DNA of 64,000 nucleotides from Achatina immaculata (lineage: Eukaryota; Mollusca; Gastropoda; Stylommatophora; Achatinidae): the NCBI GenBank assembly GCA_009760885.1, contig CM019702.1:47601925-47665924 (forward strand), read 5' to 3'. Made by a program: the position numbers and the translations under genes. Below the pieces are notes generated by a model. The model was not told the DNA's origin, did not search any database, and saw nothing but the letters and a program-made list of their open reading frames with translations. Positions 53,975 to 64,000 of this stretch are shown here, in pieces (position 1 is the first letter of the stretch; the number at the start of each line of letters is the position of its first letter).

Positions 53975-54880
53975 CTGATCATCTTCTTCTTCGTTCGCAT
54001 CCACCACCAAGACTGCCCCGTGATCCTCTTGTATTTACTCCTGTGGTCCTCAATAGGTCCTGTGGTCCCACTGTGATCCCCGAAAGGACCCCACGAGATC
54101 CCCGAGAGGACCACAAGAAGTTCAGAGTATCGCAGAGCTTGAACCTGTATTCTCGATGGGTCTCAGTAACGGGAATGTGTGACACCGTGGTTTTCATTGC
54201 ACCAGTTTAATCTAGAGTTGGACTTTCTTACCGGAAAACCTCGACATTTTTTTAGATATCCGTGTATCCCCGCTGGGTGAGAGGTGATTGCTCATCCAGT
54301 CCAGCGTTGGACGTACTCACCGGAAAACCTCAGCGTCTTTAGGATACGCATACATCACCGCCGGGTGAGAGGTGGTTACCTATCTAAACTGCCCTGGTCA
54401 AGTGTCTCCGACTTCTGCATTTTGTTGTCGTGGCCACTACCCTTCCTAGTTGTGACCAGGACGGAGCTTTTGTCCAGGAGGACGAATCCTCACCACTAGT
54501 AAGTTTCTCCCCTGGGTTGAGCCGGTTTAGGCGTATTATCCCAGTGTGGGCGTGTTAAGGACGTGACCGACCTCTAGAGCAGAGGTACCGTGACATGAGT
54601 AGCCATCAAGTTTCACCCCTGGTTTAAGCCGGTTTGGGCATATTTCACCAGTATGGGTGTATATCGGACGTGGCCGGCCTCTAGAGCAGAGATGCAGTGG
54701 TATGAGTAGCTCTCGTCGCGAAACCACTGGACATACCGATTAAGCTTCACTTTATCCTTTCCATCACCTTTTCACATCAGCACCGTACGGCGACCCTAAT
54801 TGTTTTTTCGCATTTTCTTCATTGGCCGGGAGGAGTTTCACTCCACGTGCGGCATCCGAAGATTCTCGCCAGCAGTGTAA
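53975..54880 (-). repeat. Family F repeat, full-length
   Basis: A CTTCTTCTTCGTTCGCATCC tail complement at about 53981, the 3' module with CTGTGGTCCTCAATAGGTCC, two 88-bp modules, two 107-bp modules, and the 5' end at TCTCGCCAGCAG (54868-54880). About 90% similar to 46885-47772 by eye. Confidence 0.85.
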
Positions 54881-55099
54881 AGCTGATCATGTTCTTGTCT
54901 TCTTTTTTCCTCACTGCTTTTTCTTTTCTTCGTAGCTGTTCTCCCCACAAAAAGGGGTTTATTTGCTTTGTGTTGCAGGTCTACGCCTTTCGGCCCAATA
55001 CTTCCGACTTCGGCTCGGCGTATTTTAGGACCGGGTTCGTACTCCCAGTGCGATCCTTTTTCGCTTGCCCGGGCTACTGTTTCTAGGCGCAACACTGGG

Positions 55100-55165
55100 A
55101 GGTAAAATAGGGTTTTGGCCAGATATGGTTTGTAAGCCCTGACGCAAACATTCAACGATGGGTAT
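55100..55165 (-). repeat. A400 fragment
   Basis: AGGGTTTTGGCCAGATATGG and GTAAGCCCTGACGC only. Confidence 0.55.
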
Positions 55166-55194
55166 CGAACTCTTATCTTATTTAGTTTGAGTAG

Positions 55195-55680
55195 AATTTC
55201 TTCGTGCCCCTATTTCGATGCGGCTGCAGTCAAGATGTACCTTTCAGAAGGTGTGGTGAGAGCAGTGAATCAGAGAGATCGTGTACGTCTTCGTCGTTCG
55301 CTCAGTCATCGACGCCAATCTCGCTTGTCAAATCGGCAGTTCTTCTCAGGTTTTCAGTATCACCGTCAGAGCTTCTCTAGTAGGGAGCTGGGGTCTGGCC
55401 AGGTTCTTTGCCTGCGTAGGTCGTGTAGCTTTTCTGGCAACCTTGGAAGATGTGATGTGGCGCCTGCTGCTCTCTGCTGCAGGTACAAGCTGCTGTGCCA
55501 GTTTTTCAGCTTCTGGTATGGACGATGTCTCAGCCTGCTTTGTCCTGTTCTCAGTCGGAAGATTAGGACTTGGTCAATTCTTGAGAGGCTACAGCTTTCG
55601 TCAAGTGCTTGTGGTGAGGGGCATTGTTTTGTCCATTTGTCTTTAAATATGGCTTTTAGTCTGTTGTTTGTTTAAATCTT
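55195..55680 (-). pseudogene. LINE C-terminal region (Jockey/I/R1-like)
   Basis: On the reverse strand, pieces read IDQVLIFRLRTEQDKAG, KTGTAACTCSREQQAPHHIF and QGCQKSY. This is the arrangement R-L-R-T...C-x-C...H-I-x-x-C found after the RNase H domain in I/Jockey/R1-type LINEs. The plus-strand frame of 162 codons over the same interval is antisense to this and is not called. Confidence 0.55.
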
Positions 55681-55744
55681 GTGTAGAACGGGGAGACGGT
55701 TATGGTCTCTTTCTGGTAGATCCAGAGTGAAACTAAAACAGAAA

Positions 55745-56525
55745 AAGAAGATGCAATGCTTATTTAACAGAAGCAGACTCTGCCGCCATGGGGACTATAG
55801 CGAATCTTATAGCCGCCATGACTATAGCGAACCTTATAACCGCCATGACTATAGCGAACCTTGTAACTGCCATGGGGATTATAGCGAACCTTATAGCCGC
55901 CATGACTATAGCGAATCTTATAGCCGCCATGACTATAGCGAACCTTATAGCCGCCATGGGGATTATAGAGAACTTTATAGCCGCCATGGGGACTATAGCG
56001 AACCTTATAACCGCCATGGGGATTATAGCGAACCTTATAGCCGCCATGACTATAGCGAACCTTATAGCCGCCATGACTATAGCGAATCTTATAGCCGCCA
56101 TGACTATAGCGAATCTTATAGCCGCCAAGACTATAGCGAACCTTATAGCCGCCATGACTATAGCGAATCTTAGAGCCGCCATGACTATAGCGAATCTTAT
56201 AGCCGCCAAGACTATAGCGAACCTTATAGCCGCCATGACTATAGCGAATCTTATAGCCTCCAAGACTATAGCGAATCTTATAGCCGCCATGGGGATTATA
56301 GAGAACTTTATAGCCGCCATGGGGACTATAGCGAACCTTATAGCCGCCATGGAGACTATAGCGAACTTTATAGCCGCCATGGGGATTATAGCGAACCTTA
56401 TAGCCGCCATGGAGACTTTAGCGAACCTTATCCCGTTGGTCAGGCCTAGTCTGTGACTACGAGCATCAACGAAGAGGTGGGACAGGTTCTAGGTCTGCTA
56501 TGGTTCGCCAGTCCTGGCGCTTTTT
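55745..56525 (-). repeat. A400 repeat expanded by a 27/30-bp minisatellite
   Basis: The A400 tail side reads GCAATGCTTATTTAACAGAAGCAGACTCTGCC. The head side resumes CCCGTTGGTCAGGCCTAGTC, GAGGTGGGACAGGTTCTAGG and TCTGCTATGGTTCGCCAGTC. Between them the single CCACCATGGGGACTATGGCG block of other copies is repeated 23 times. Confidence 0.85.
55783..56430. repeat. 27/30-bp minisatellite, 23 units, inside A400
   Basis: Units are AGCCGCCATGACTATAGCGA + ACCTTAT (27 bp) or a 30-bp form with GGGG before ATTAT/ACTAT. Both lengths are multiples of three, so two opposing frames (about 222 codons on the plus strand and 216 on the minus) stay open; both are artefacts. Higher-order groupings of 27 and 30 units recur. 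Confidence 0.95.
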
Positions 56526-57174
56526 TAACCTACATCTTCAACCCCTAAACATTTTGCAGAAAGCGGGGACAAAAAACTGCACACCTCCTCTGATCATCAG
56601 CAGTTATATTAATCATCTCCATACAAGTGCTTTTTTGTACTGTTGTAATTCCGTTGGTTATGACTCTCGACTCCGTGCATTGTTGGTTTTCTATCCATCT
56701 TCTTTTCCTTGGTTATTATTATTATTACTCTTGCTATTGTTATTGACGTCTCTCTTTTCCTCTCATGCATTCCAAAAGCTGAATCTAAATTGTTTGCTTG
56801 TTTATTTATTTATTTTTTTTTATTAATGTAACATTCAATATTAGTACAGATGCAGAAACAGAATAAGCATTTAACACGCAGACAGAACGCAAATTTTTTT
56901 TTTTTTTTTTGTGGGTATAATACTGAAAGATGAAATAAAATGGCGATGGACGTTTTCTGAAAGAAAATCTCGCTTGAAACACAAAAAGTCATTGGAAAGT
57001 GGGGAAGAAAAGAAAGGAAGGAGCAAAACAAATGCGACAACAGAAGAGGCTGAACTCAAACAAGCAGAAAGACTGCGTTTTATATGAAAACTAATAACAG
57101 TTAAATGACACATTACGTATAGATAATGAATGTTGAATGATGAATAGAACACCTCAAGAAATTGAAGTTAGGAT
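56526..57174. other. No gene recognised
   Basis: TTA/TTG repeat near 56715-56745, T run at 56894-56910, otherwise nothing. Confidence 0.5.
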
Positions 57175-57690
57175 GTGAGGGCATATAGCAAAGCAATTCT
57201 TCTTCTTCTGAGTTCCATGGGTCTAGGCTTAAGTATCAGTACTGTCCGGATGAACTGTGCAGTCTTTCTGGAGGTCATGGTTTGCAGCCCAATGTTTGTC
57301 TTCCAGTGTAGCTCGTTCTGGTCAGGGCTGGGTTCGGACTTCTTGGTTGAGGCGGAAGAGCTGCAGGATGTGCTATGGAATCTCTTGGTGCCTGTTTCGT
57401 ACATACAATCAGGTATATGGGGCATGCGTTGTCAATGCAGGTTTCTGGCAATGGGCTGTGTCCTGTTGGTAATATGAAGATGGTGATTTGTTCTTGAAGT
57501 AAGAGTTTCAGAATCTGGTCTTTATGTTGTAGTTTTTGCTAGTCAGTCCACAGCTTTTTGTACCGATGCTTGATTAGTTTTTGGCTTAGTTGTATGAAAC
57601 AGGTTGTTAATGTTGTGGATGCCTACTACTACACTTGGCAAGTCTGTCAGCCTCTTCGTTTCCCAAGAGACCACAGTGTGATGGAATCTA
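57175..57690 (-). pseudogene. RNase H end and C-terminus of a LINE, GAA tail
   Basis: On the reverse strand the right end reads SLGNEEADRLAKCSSR, the conserved last motif of the RNase H domain found in I, R1 and some Jockey-group LINEs. Decayed codons follow, then HILQLFRLNQEVRTQ and LEDKHWAANHDLQKDCTVHP at the C-terminus. The 3' end is CCCATGGAACTCAGAAGAAG on the reverse strand, i.e. a short GAA tail, the same kind of tail as A400 and F. It is directly followed by LINE-C, which may have inserted into it. Confidence 0.7.
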
Positions 57691-57696
57691 CCGGAA

Positions 57697-59800
57697 CATT
57701 CATTCATTCATTTGCACGTCCCTTGCGGAACAAGATGGCCTGCTTCTGATGCATCCATTTGCAGATCATCAACGATGTCTTGAAGCCATCTTCGTTTTGG
57801 TCTTCCTCAGTTTGTTTTTCCTGTATGTAGCCTTCCAATACCATTTTCTCTAGATTATCATGACGTTTAATGTGTTCAAAATATTTACGTTTTCTCTCTT
57901 TAATCCTTTTTTACTAGAAACCCTTCTTCAGTATTAAGTTCTTGTAGTATTGATATATTTGTCCTTTTTTTTTGCGTGTCCATGATATTTGAAGAACTCT
58001 TCTGTAGCATTTACATTCAAAGGCATTTATGTGTTTCTCAGCTGTTTTGTTAAGTGTCCACGTCTTATAGGCACATGTTGCTAAGGGAAAAATGCATGAC
58101 CTTAAAAATCTTATTTTTGTAGTTCTGTCTGTTCCTCTCCACAGATTCTTTAGTTGTTTTACTTTCTGAAGAGCGATAGATGTCCTCCTTTTAATTTCCC
58201 TCATTGTATCTCCATTATTAGTTAGTGATGATCTAAGATATTCAAAACTCTCCACTTCTTCCAGTTTTTTCTCATTGATACATATATCAGCTGCCTTGTT
58301 TGTTTTGTCAGTCGTCATCAATTTAGTTTTTTCGCATGAAGATAAGAGGTTTTGCTCTTCGTTGTTCTTACGGACTGGCATAACTAGTTTTTCTATTCCT
58401 TTTTGTGTTGTGGACAGTAATACTGTGTCATCAGCATATCTATTCTCTGGTATTTCATTACCTCCAATTCTTATGGCATCGTAATACTCTTTTTCTACAT
58501 TTTCTCTATAACATTCCTCATTATATTGTCAGTGTACACGTTAAATAAGTAAAGCGACAGTATGCGCCCCTGACGGACCTCTTGTTTTATGTCAAACCAA
58601 GTTGTTGTTTCACTATTATTTCTTATTGCTGCTTGTTGGTCTAGATACAGAAGTGATGTTAATTGTATCAAATGTGTTGGAAATCCCATTTTTCCCCATT
58701 ATTTTCCAAAGTTTCTAGAGCTGTACACAATCAAATGCTTTTGAGTAGTCTATACAAGATAAATATAAATTCACATTAAACTCTCTGCATTTCTCTATTA
58801 TTAATCTTACATTGAATATATGATCTCTTGATCCTCTTCCTTGCCTGAAACCAGCTTGGACCATATTGACTTCTTCTATTTTCGTACGAAGTCTAACCAT
58901 TATGATTTTTAATATAATTTTACTGGCATGCCTAATCAGGGCAACAGTTCTGTAGTTTGTGTATAATTTCAGGTTACCCTTTTTTGGCAGTGGTATGAAT
59001 ACAGTTCTTTTCCATTCTTTTGGTCAAATACCTGAATGTCATATCTTTTTACATAGTGCATGATAGATTGTTGCACATTCCTTTCCTCCTGCTTTATCAG
59101 TTCAGCTGTTATCTCATCACATCCAGGTAATTTACCATTTTTCAGATTCTTTATTGCTCATAAAACTTCTTCTACTGTCGGTTCGGGTTCTTTCTCCTCC
59201 AATAATAATTCACACTGTTGATTTCTGCTTTCACAGTCAGTTGTTTCATACATTCCTCTGCAATATTCTTTCCATCTTTCTAGAATTTCCTCTGTCTCTG
59301 TCAAGGTATTCCCCATCTCATCACAAATTATATTTAGCTTCGGTGTGACATTTCTCGCCAATGTCCTCATTTCTTTAAACATTTCACTATCTCTTCCACA
59401 CTTCTGATGTCCTTCTATTTTTTCACAACAATCTTGTATGTATTGTTTTTTTGTCTTTTCTTATGTTTCTTCGTACTTCTTTTGTTAAAGATTTATATTC
59501 CTCTGTGTTGTTGTTTGTCACTTTCCATTGCGTCTTCATTTCTCTACGTTGTTTTGTCAGTTCTAATGTGCCTGCTGTAATCCATCCATTCTTTTGTGTT
59601 TTCTTTACTGGAACCATGTCTTTAGCTGTTGTTATTAAGATATCTCTCGCCTGCTTAGCCAATTCATCTGGTCTCATCTCTTCCTGTACAACCATCAGGA
59701 TTTCGAAACAGTTCTTCACTTCTATACCGTATTGTTCTGGTATTTTTGTAAAATCAAAGCGGAGTAGTCTTGATCCCGTAACTGTCTTTTCCACTTTAAC
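57697..59800 (-). mobile_element. LINE-C, 2.1-kb copy, 5'-truncated
   Basis: An ATTCATTCATTC tail complement at 57697-57710, then the C-terminal and RT regions. Recognisable: KGIEKLVMPVRKNNEEQN-type and MREIKRRTSIALQKVKQLKN; IRYADDTVLLS (intact YADD, about 58424-58445); RQGRILSLYLFNVY (degraded motif B); CIDYSKAFDCVQ (motif A); CDEMGNTLTETEEILERWKE; and KKTQKNGWITAGTLELTKQR near the 5' break. The endonuclease domain is missing; a CT run follows at 59808-59850. Confidence 0.88.
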
Positions 59801-60017
59801 CACAACCGCCTTCTTTCTCTCTCTGTCTCTCTCTTTCTCTCTCTCTCCCCCCTCTCAGCACAGCTTTTGCATTGCATCTCTTTCTAAGCGCTCTTTGAGG
59901 CTTTGGTTGATAGACTTGCTGTAGGTAAAGAAGACGATATAAATTGTGAGTCTGAGCTGTGTTGCTAGCTAATTAGTCTTGCAGTTTCTGGGAGATCAGA
60001 GAGCTCAGCTCGATGAT

Positions 60018-60072
<55 letters not shown>

Positions 60073-60145
60073 CATATTGAGCCCATTAACTGTGAGACAG
60101 AATGGCAAGGCCTGCATCTTCTTGATTTTTGCTCTTATTCTCTGG
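59801..60145. other. No gene recognised; CT and GA microsatellites
   Basis: CT run at about 59812-59850 and GA run at about 60021-60070. Confidence 0.6.
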
Positions 60146-60485
60146 GCCAATGGGGCGAAGACGCCTGTCCGATGAGGGAGTCAGCGACCCATATCAGCTG
60201 ATATATGCTAGCGTCAGGGTTAGCAAAACATAGCTGACTAAGACCCTGTCCCACCTCTCGTTGGTACCCCCAGTTACAGGCCTATCCTGGCTAACGGGAT
60301 CGCCATAGTCCCCATGGTGGTGGAGTTTGCTAAACAAGCATTGCACGCCCCCTGCTTTTTAGCTGTAGTCCGGGACTGAAAAAGTAGCTGCCATAACCCG
60401 CTCCCACGCCGATACGATGCTGTGCCTCAACATCTCTACAGCATCGGCTGCAAAAAAACAATAGCTCGCAGTTTCAGGGAGTTCG
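60146..60485 (+). repeat. A400 repeat, near consensus
   Basis: GGGGCGAAGACGCCTGTCCG, GCTAGCGTCAGGGTTAGC, CTGACTAAGACCCTGTCCCA, CCCCATGGTGGTGGAGTTTG, GCCATAACCCGCTCCCACGC and TACAGCATCGGCTGCAAAAA; ends TTCAGGGAGTTCGTACAAGT, the alternative GTACAA tail. Confidence 0.88.
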
Positions 60486-61135
60486 TACAAGTACAAGTAC
60501 TCTGGCCCAAGAGAATCATTTACTTGTGATAGAGGGCCGCCTCTGTTTAATCTGTCCAGGAGGAAAGAGATTCTGTAATACGACGACCTTCGGTTCCACG
60601 GCTTCACCGAAGAAAGCTAATATTTTAACAAAAATTTCTTTCATACATTTTGAGGGAGAATCAAGGTCACGGGACGCCGAAATGGGATTGAATTACATCA
60701 CCCAGCCTTTCCCATTTGACCCCAATTTTGGCGGCTATTGCCACGAACTGACGGCTTTGTGGCAGTGAGAGTTACGACATATGTGGTCGGCCTGACCCAG
60801 GTCAGCACTGGTGGACGGACATAATTACGCCATCACCGAGAAACGATCGCCCTTTCAGGAGTAATGTTACGTCGCGGGGATTCTTTCCCTTCCCCGCGGA
60901 GGGACAAAAGTAGAGTTGACTGCGAGGGCAAACCTTCAGTGGTGGGTTTTGTGGTCACTGATTACGTAGAGCAAACCTTCAAGAAAAAAAAAAACTTGAT
61001 AAGATCGCCACGTAGCCAGTGAAAGTCTTTACTCTGTGAGAAATATCCAAGAGTAATAAAAAAGATTATACTGAACAAAACGGAGACCAAGTTAAACCTT
61101 CTGCTTGTGTACTGGATGTGAACCACTGTTATTTA
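60486..61135. other. No gene recognised
   Basis: An 80-codon frame at 60526-60768 has no recognisable motif. GC content is somewhat higher than the surroundings. Could be non-repetitive host DNA. Confidence 0.4.
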
Positions 61136-62330
61136 ATTATGTGACGTGCAAGGACAGCGTTGTTGGTCATGCTTCTTCATCTTGTGCGGTCCTTGGTTGT
61201 TTCCGATTAATTCAGGCGCTTTTGGTTTTCCGTGCCACTTGGTCAGTCCGTGTCCAATGAGATATTTTTCTCTTGGCTTTCCTCTCTTCCTTTTTCCTTT
61301 GAGTTTTCCAGTTATTGCTAGATTCTCCAACTTCTGTCTTCTCTCTGAATTAATCGGAAATACCAAGGACTGCACAAGATGGAGAAACATGATGGCCAGG
61401 GATACCCGGCATGGCACATAATAATAGTGATTATATTCACGTCCAAGAAATTCTCACTTCTTCTTTCCGAGTCATTAAAGCTCATTGCTGCAGATAAAGT
61501 CCACCTCCATTCCTTTCTTGTCCAATTTCCAAGCTTCTCTATCTCTTCTGTAACACTAATCTTTTTCTTTCTTTTTTTTTTTTTTTTAACGGAGATGGGG
61601 TCGTTGGCCCCACGCTCCAACCCCCAACCTGGATGACCAGGATGCAAGTTCCGTCTGATCCCTACTCGCGCGGACCTTCCCAGCTTGCTTGGACCTGCCA
61701 TGCGTAAAACTCCCGCTGGTATAGCTCTGGGGGGGGGGGGGGGGGAGGGGGTGGTCAGGGTACGCAAGATGTCTCGCCACGACAAGTGCATTTCTTCTTA
61801 TCATATTAAATATTTTTCGTTGTTCTGGAGCTTCCAAGACGACCTCTTTTTTTATTTTTCCTCCGTCAGTCCAGGGTATTGGTTGCGTCTTTCGCCAAAA
61901 TCACGTCTCTGTTGTTTCAGATTTATTTGTCAATTTCACAACCATATACGAATACTGGCTCTATACGGCACTGTAATATTCTTTTACTCACTTTTGGGGA
62001 CATTTTCGTATTTGATAGTATCTTCTTCATGTCATAAAAAGTTGATGTTTGCCTTAGTTATTCGCAATTTTATTTCATTTGTACACTTGTCATCAGCTGT
62101 TAATGTTGTTCCAAGGTAACTGAATTTATTTACCTGTGTCTTGTCTTCTCATTTGAAAGAATGTTGCACTTTGGTATGTATTTTTTTCCCGATACTGCCA
62201 GTGTTTCTGTCTTGTTCCTGCTTAGCTTTAGGCATCTTCTATTGCTCCCCTTAATAATCTTGTTCACGAGTTCCTGCAAATTGCTTTCAAAAGGCGCAGA
62301 TATCACGGCCAAGCTACAAACCCGTAACAC
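61136..62330 (-). mobile_element. Decayed LINE 3' half with a rearranged inverted end
   Basis: On the reverse strand, 61800-62330 encodes an RT-thumb region (RCLKLSRNKTETLAV, then KFSYLGTTLTADDKCTNEIK and LRITKANIN, in pieces). 61136-61345 encodes the C-terminus LENLAITGKLKGKRKRGKPR and KYLIGHGLTKWHGK. In between, 61347-61425 is a second copy of the terminal 80 bp in the opposite orientation, and 61560-61760 is an unrelated G/T-rich insert. Confidence 0.65.
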
Positions 62331-63054
62331 GGTGCATTAACACCCCTTTATGGGCGAAGGGGGAAGAAGAAGACTGGAGAATGAATGAAAGTAATCATCA
62401 ACGGAAGCTATGGCATGGTTTAGACTGTTGGTGTTTCTGTTGTACTCGTTTAGAAGAGAGAATCAATGCGATTTTTACATAACACATGTTACTTCTTATC
62501 CAGTGATAATATATTTACCGCGTTGGAATACTCCGTCCTCGCCATCTTCAAAGGATTCCACGGCAGCGAGTGTTGAGATGAAACTTTCAGCTTTCGCACC
62601 TACATGCAACAGTGTCTTTAATGTCGCTATCTTTATTTTGCAGTTTATAATTCGTACTTTTCCCATTGATCAAGGACTGCAACCTCTCGGTCGATCTGAA
62701 CTTGATTGTCAAAGACGTGTGAATCTTTTTACAGCCGAAATCAGGAGACAGCTGTGAATGTGAACTGATACAAAGTTTGTAGTGAGTTGCGTTGACGGGG
62801 TCATTTGTTACTGTCAAGACAGGAGAGCACGGCGAGGTCTTTTGATGTTCCTATTCAAATATATTTTAGTGTCCTGCGTTATTCTCCAGTACGCCTTCTT
62901 TATCCAATATATAAGTAAAAAAAAATTGTTGGAAGTTTGTTCTATGGGACTTATTTTTCCTGTATGTATTTCCTAACAGGTTAGAAATCGGCGTTTCGTT
63001 TTTCTTTTCTTTCATTTCCACGGAACTGTAAACATCTCAGTTCGTCCATCCACG
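62331..63054. other. No gene recognised
   Basis: A short GAAGAAGAAG run at 62362-62372 may be a lost retroposon tail. Frame 62410-62757 (115 codons) has no recognisable domain. Confidence 0.4.
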
Positions 63055-63330
63055 TCATTGATCGGCAATGCAATCACCGCCCAGTACGCCCTGTGGCGTC
63101 CTGCAGGGCAGCAACAAATTCTCTCCACCTCTCACGATCTGCGGCCAGTCTTTGTATTGTGCTTGAGCTGTGCTGCATGTTACCCATCTCTGCTTCTACA
63201 GTTCCTCGGCCAGGTAGCCTTTGCTCGGCATCTCTCTTCCCTGGTGTGTCCAGCGCATTGTTGTTTGATCGATGTTGCTGGAGTCTCTTCTGAGCACATG
63301 ATCAAACACTTCTAGCCTTTATTACATCTT
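63055..63330 (-). mobile_element. LINE-M 3' fragment
   Basis: Matches the reverse complement of 37990-38250: on the reverse strand GTGCTCAGAAGAGACTCCAG, GAGATGGGTAACATGCAGCA, ACTGGCCGCAGATCGTGAGA and GAATTTGTTGCTGCCCTGCA. This copy lacks the GA expansion of the other. Confidence 0.75.
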
Positions 63331-63506
63331 CCAGCTCACACTGGACAAGTAAGTGTCTATTATTTGTTTGTGGTCAGTAAATGTTCACAATCATTCTGAG
63401 GCAGATTGTGTGGAATGAGGATACTTTGCTAATTTCCTTTTTCAGTTGATGAACATTTACAAAGTTAATAATATGGAGAACTTGTTCTTGGGTGGGGTGG
63501 GGGTTA

Positions 63507-64000
63507 TACAGGGTGTTTTAAAAGTCTCAGTACACTTTCTATGAAAATAAAAAAAAATCGAAAAATGAAGTAAATGACATCATCACAAAATGTGCTAAAA
63601 AAGTCATTTAATTAGTTACAATAGTGATTGCAATGATACAACTCTGTTTTGGGTTAGCTGGAATGTACCACTGAAATATTCATTATAACAGGTAGTGGAA
63701 ATGTCCACCACAGGCTTCAAGACATGACTGTACACGTCTCTTCATATTGTCAAATACCGTGTACAACGTGTCTGTTGTTATTTCTTGAATGGTAATTCTA
63801 ATTGCTGCTTTCAGATCCTCAATTGTTTGTACATTATTTTTGTAAACATTTCCTTTCAAGAAACCCCATAGATAATAATCTAATGGATTTAGTTCCGGAG
63901 AACGAGCAGGCCAAATTCCACGAGATTTGCGAAAATTTCTTTTAAAAAAAGCAACAAAACATGTGTTGCTCTAGCTGTGTGTGCAGTTGCACCATCTTGC
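63507..64000 (-). mobile_element. Tc1/mariner-type element cut by the window edge
   Basis: Begins TA + CAGGGTGTTTTAAAAGTCTC (63507 onwards), a typical terminal repeat of this superfamily. The transposase is on the reverse strand. From the edge: QDGATAHTARATHVLL (second catalytic Asp), then, after a frameshift at about 63940 in an A/T run, RKSRGIWPARSPELNPLDYY (third catalytic position) and LWGFLKGNVYKNNVQTIEDL, to a C-terminus RRVQSCLEACGGHFHYL. The N-terminal half lies outside the window. Confidence 0.85.

Noticed and set aside
55187..55675. 162-codon Arg/Ser-rich plus-strand frame
   Set aside because: Antisense to a decayed LINE C-terminus; no domain in the plus-strand product.
55679..56456. 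Frames of 164-222 codons on both strands (Ala-Ile-Arg-Phe or Ala-Asn-Leu-Ile repeats)
   Set aside because: Translation of the 27/30-bp minisatellite inside A400.
60526..60768. 80-codon frame as a possible host exon
   Set aside because: No motif, no codon-bias evidence and no splice context that I can support.

Overview
This is eukaryotic, almost certainly metazoan, intergenic DNA. I found no convincing host gene, no intact tRNA or rRNA gene and nothing prokaryotic. The mix of dead RTE/BovB-like LINEs, an L2/CR1-like LINE, an RNase H-bearing LINE, tRNA-headed SINEs, Tc1/mariner transposons and many micro- and minisatellites fits an invertebrate animal. A mollusc is my guess, but the sequence does not prove it. 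For bookkeeping I use local names: LINE-A, -B, -C, -D and -M, L2-E, SINE-H, SINE-K, A400, F, J and P.

Layout. 1-4440 is unique or low-complexity DNA with A400 fragments. 4441-6294 is a decayed LINE-A. 6385-9045 holds a 44-bp minisatellite, a CT-rich tract and an A400 copy carrying a 27-bp minisatellite. 10095-16955 is packed with SINE-H, LINE-C (split by LINE-D), A400, F, L2-E and a 0.9-kb TAG tract. 18597-20880 holds the second arm of an inverted duplication, a GGTA tract and an A400 copy with a 34-bp minisatellite. 21067-24164 holds short LINE insertions with target-site duplications (TSDs) and a 378-bp deleted mariner-like element. 26168-32646 is the largest block: a near full-length LINE-C, a 1.3-kb mariner and a 1.5-kb Tc1 element. 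32981-35345 and 40178-41575 are multi-level nested insertions. 42108-56525 alternates A400, F, LINE-A, LINE-B and SINE-K. 57175-63330 holds an RNase H LINE, a 2.1-kb LINE-C, A400 and LINE ends. A Tc1/mariner-type transposase runs off the right edge at 64000.

How the parts relate. The abundant unknown family A400 (about 0.35-0.45 kb, around 19 copies or fragments) has no visible coding capacity. It often ends in a GAA simple-repeat tail, as do family F (about 0.9 kb, with 10- and 13-bp TSDs) and the RNase H LINE at 57175-57690. I infer that A400 and F are non-autonomous retroposons mobilised by a GAA-tailed LINE. The most unusual signal is that four A400 copies each carry a tandem array grown from a different internal segment (27, 34, 40 and 27/30 bp). 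All long open frames here come from transposons or from in-frame tandem repeats.
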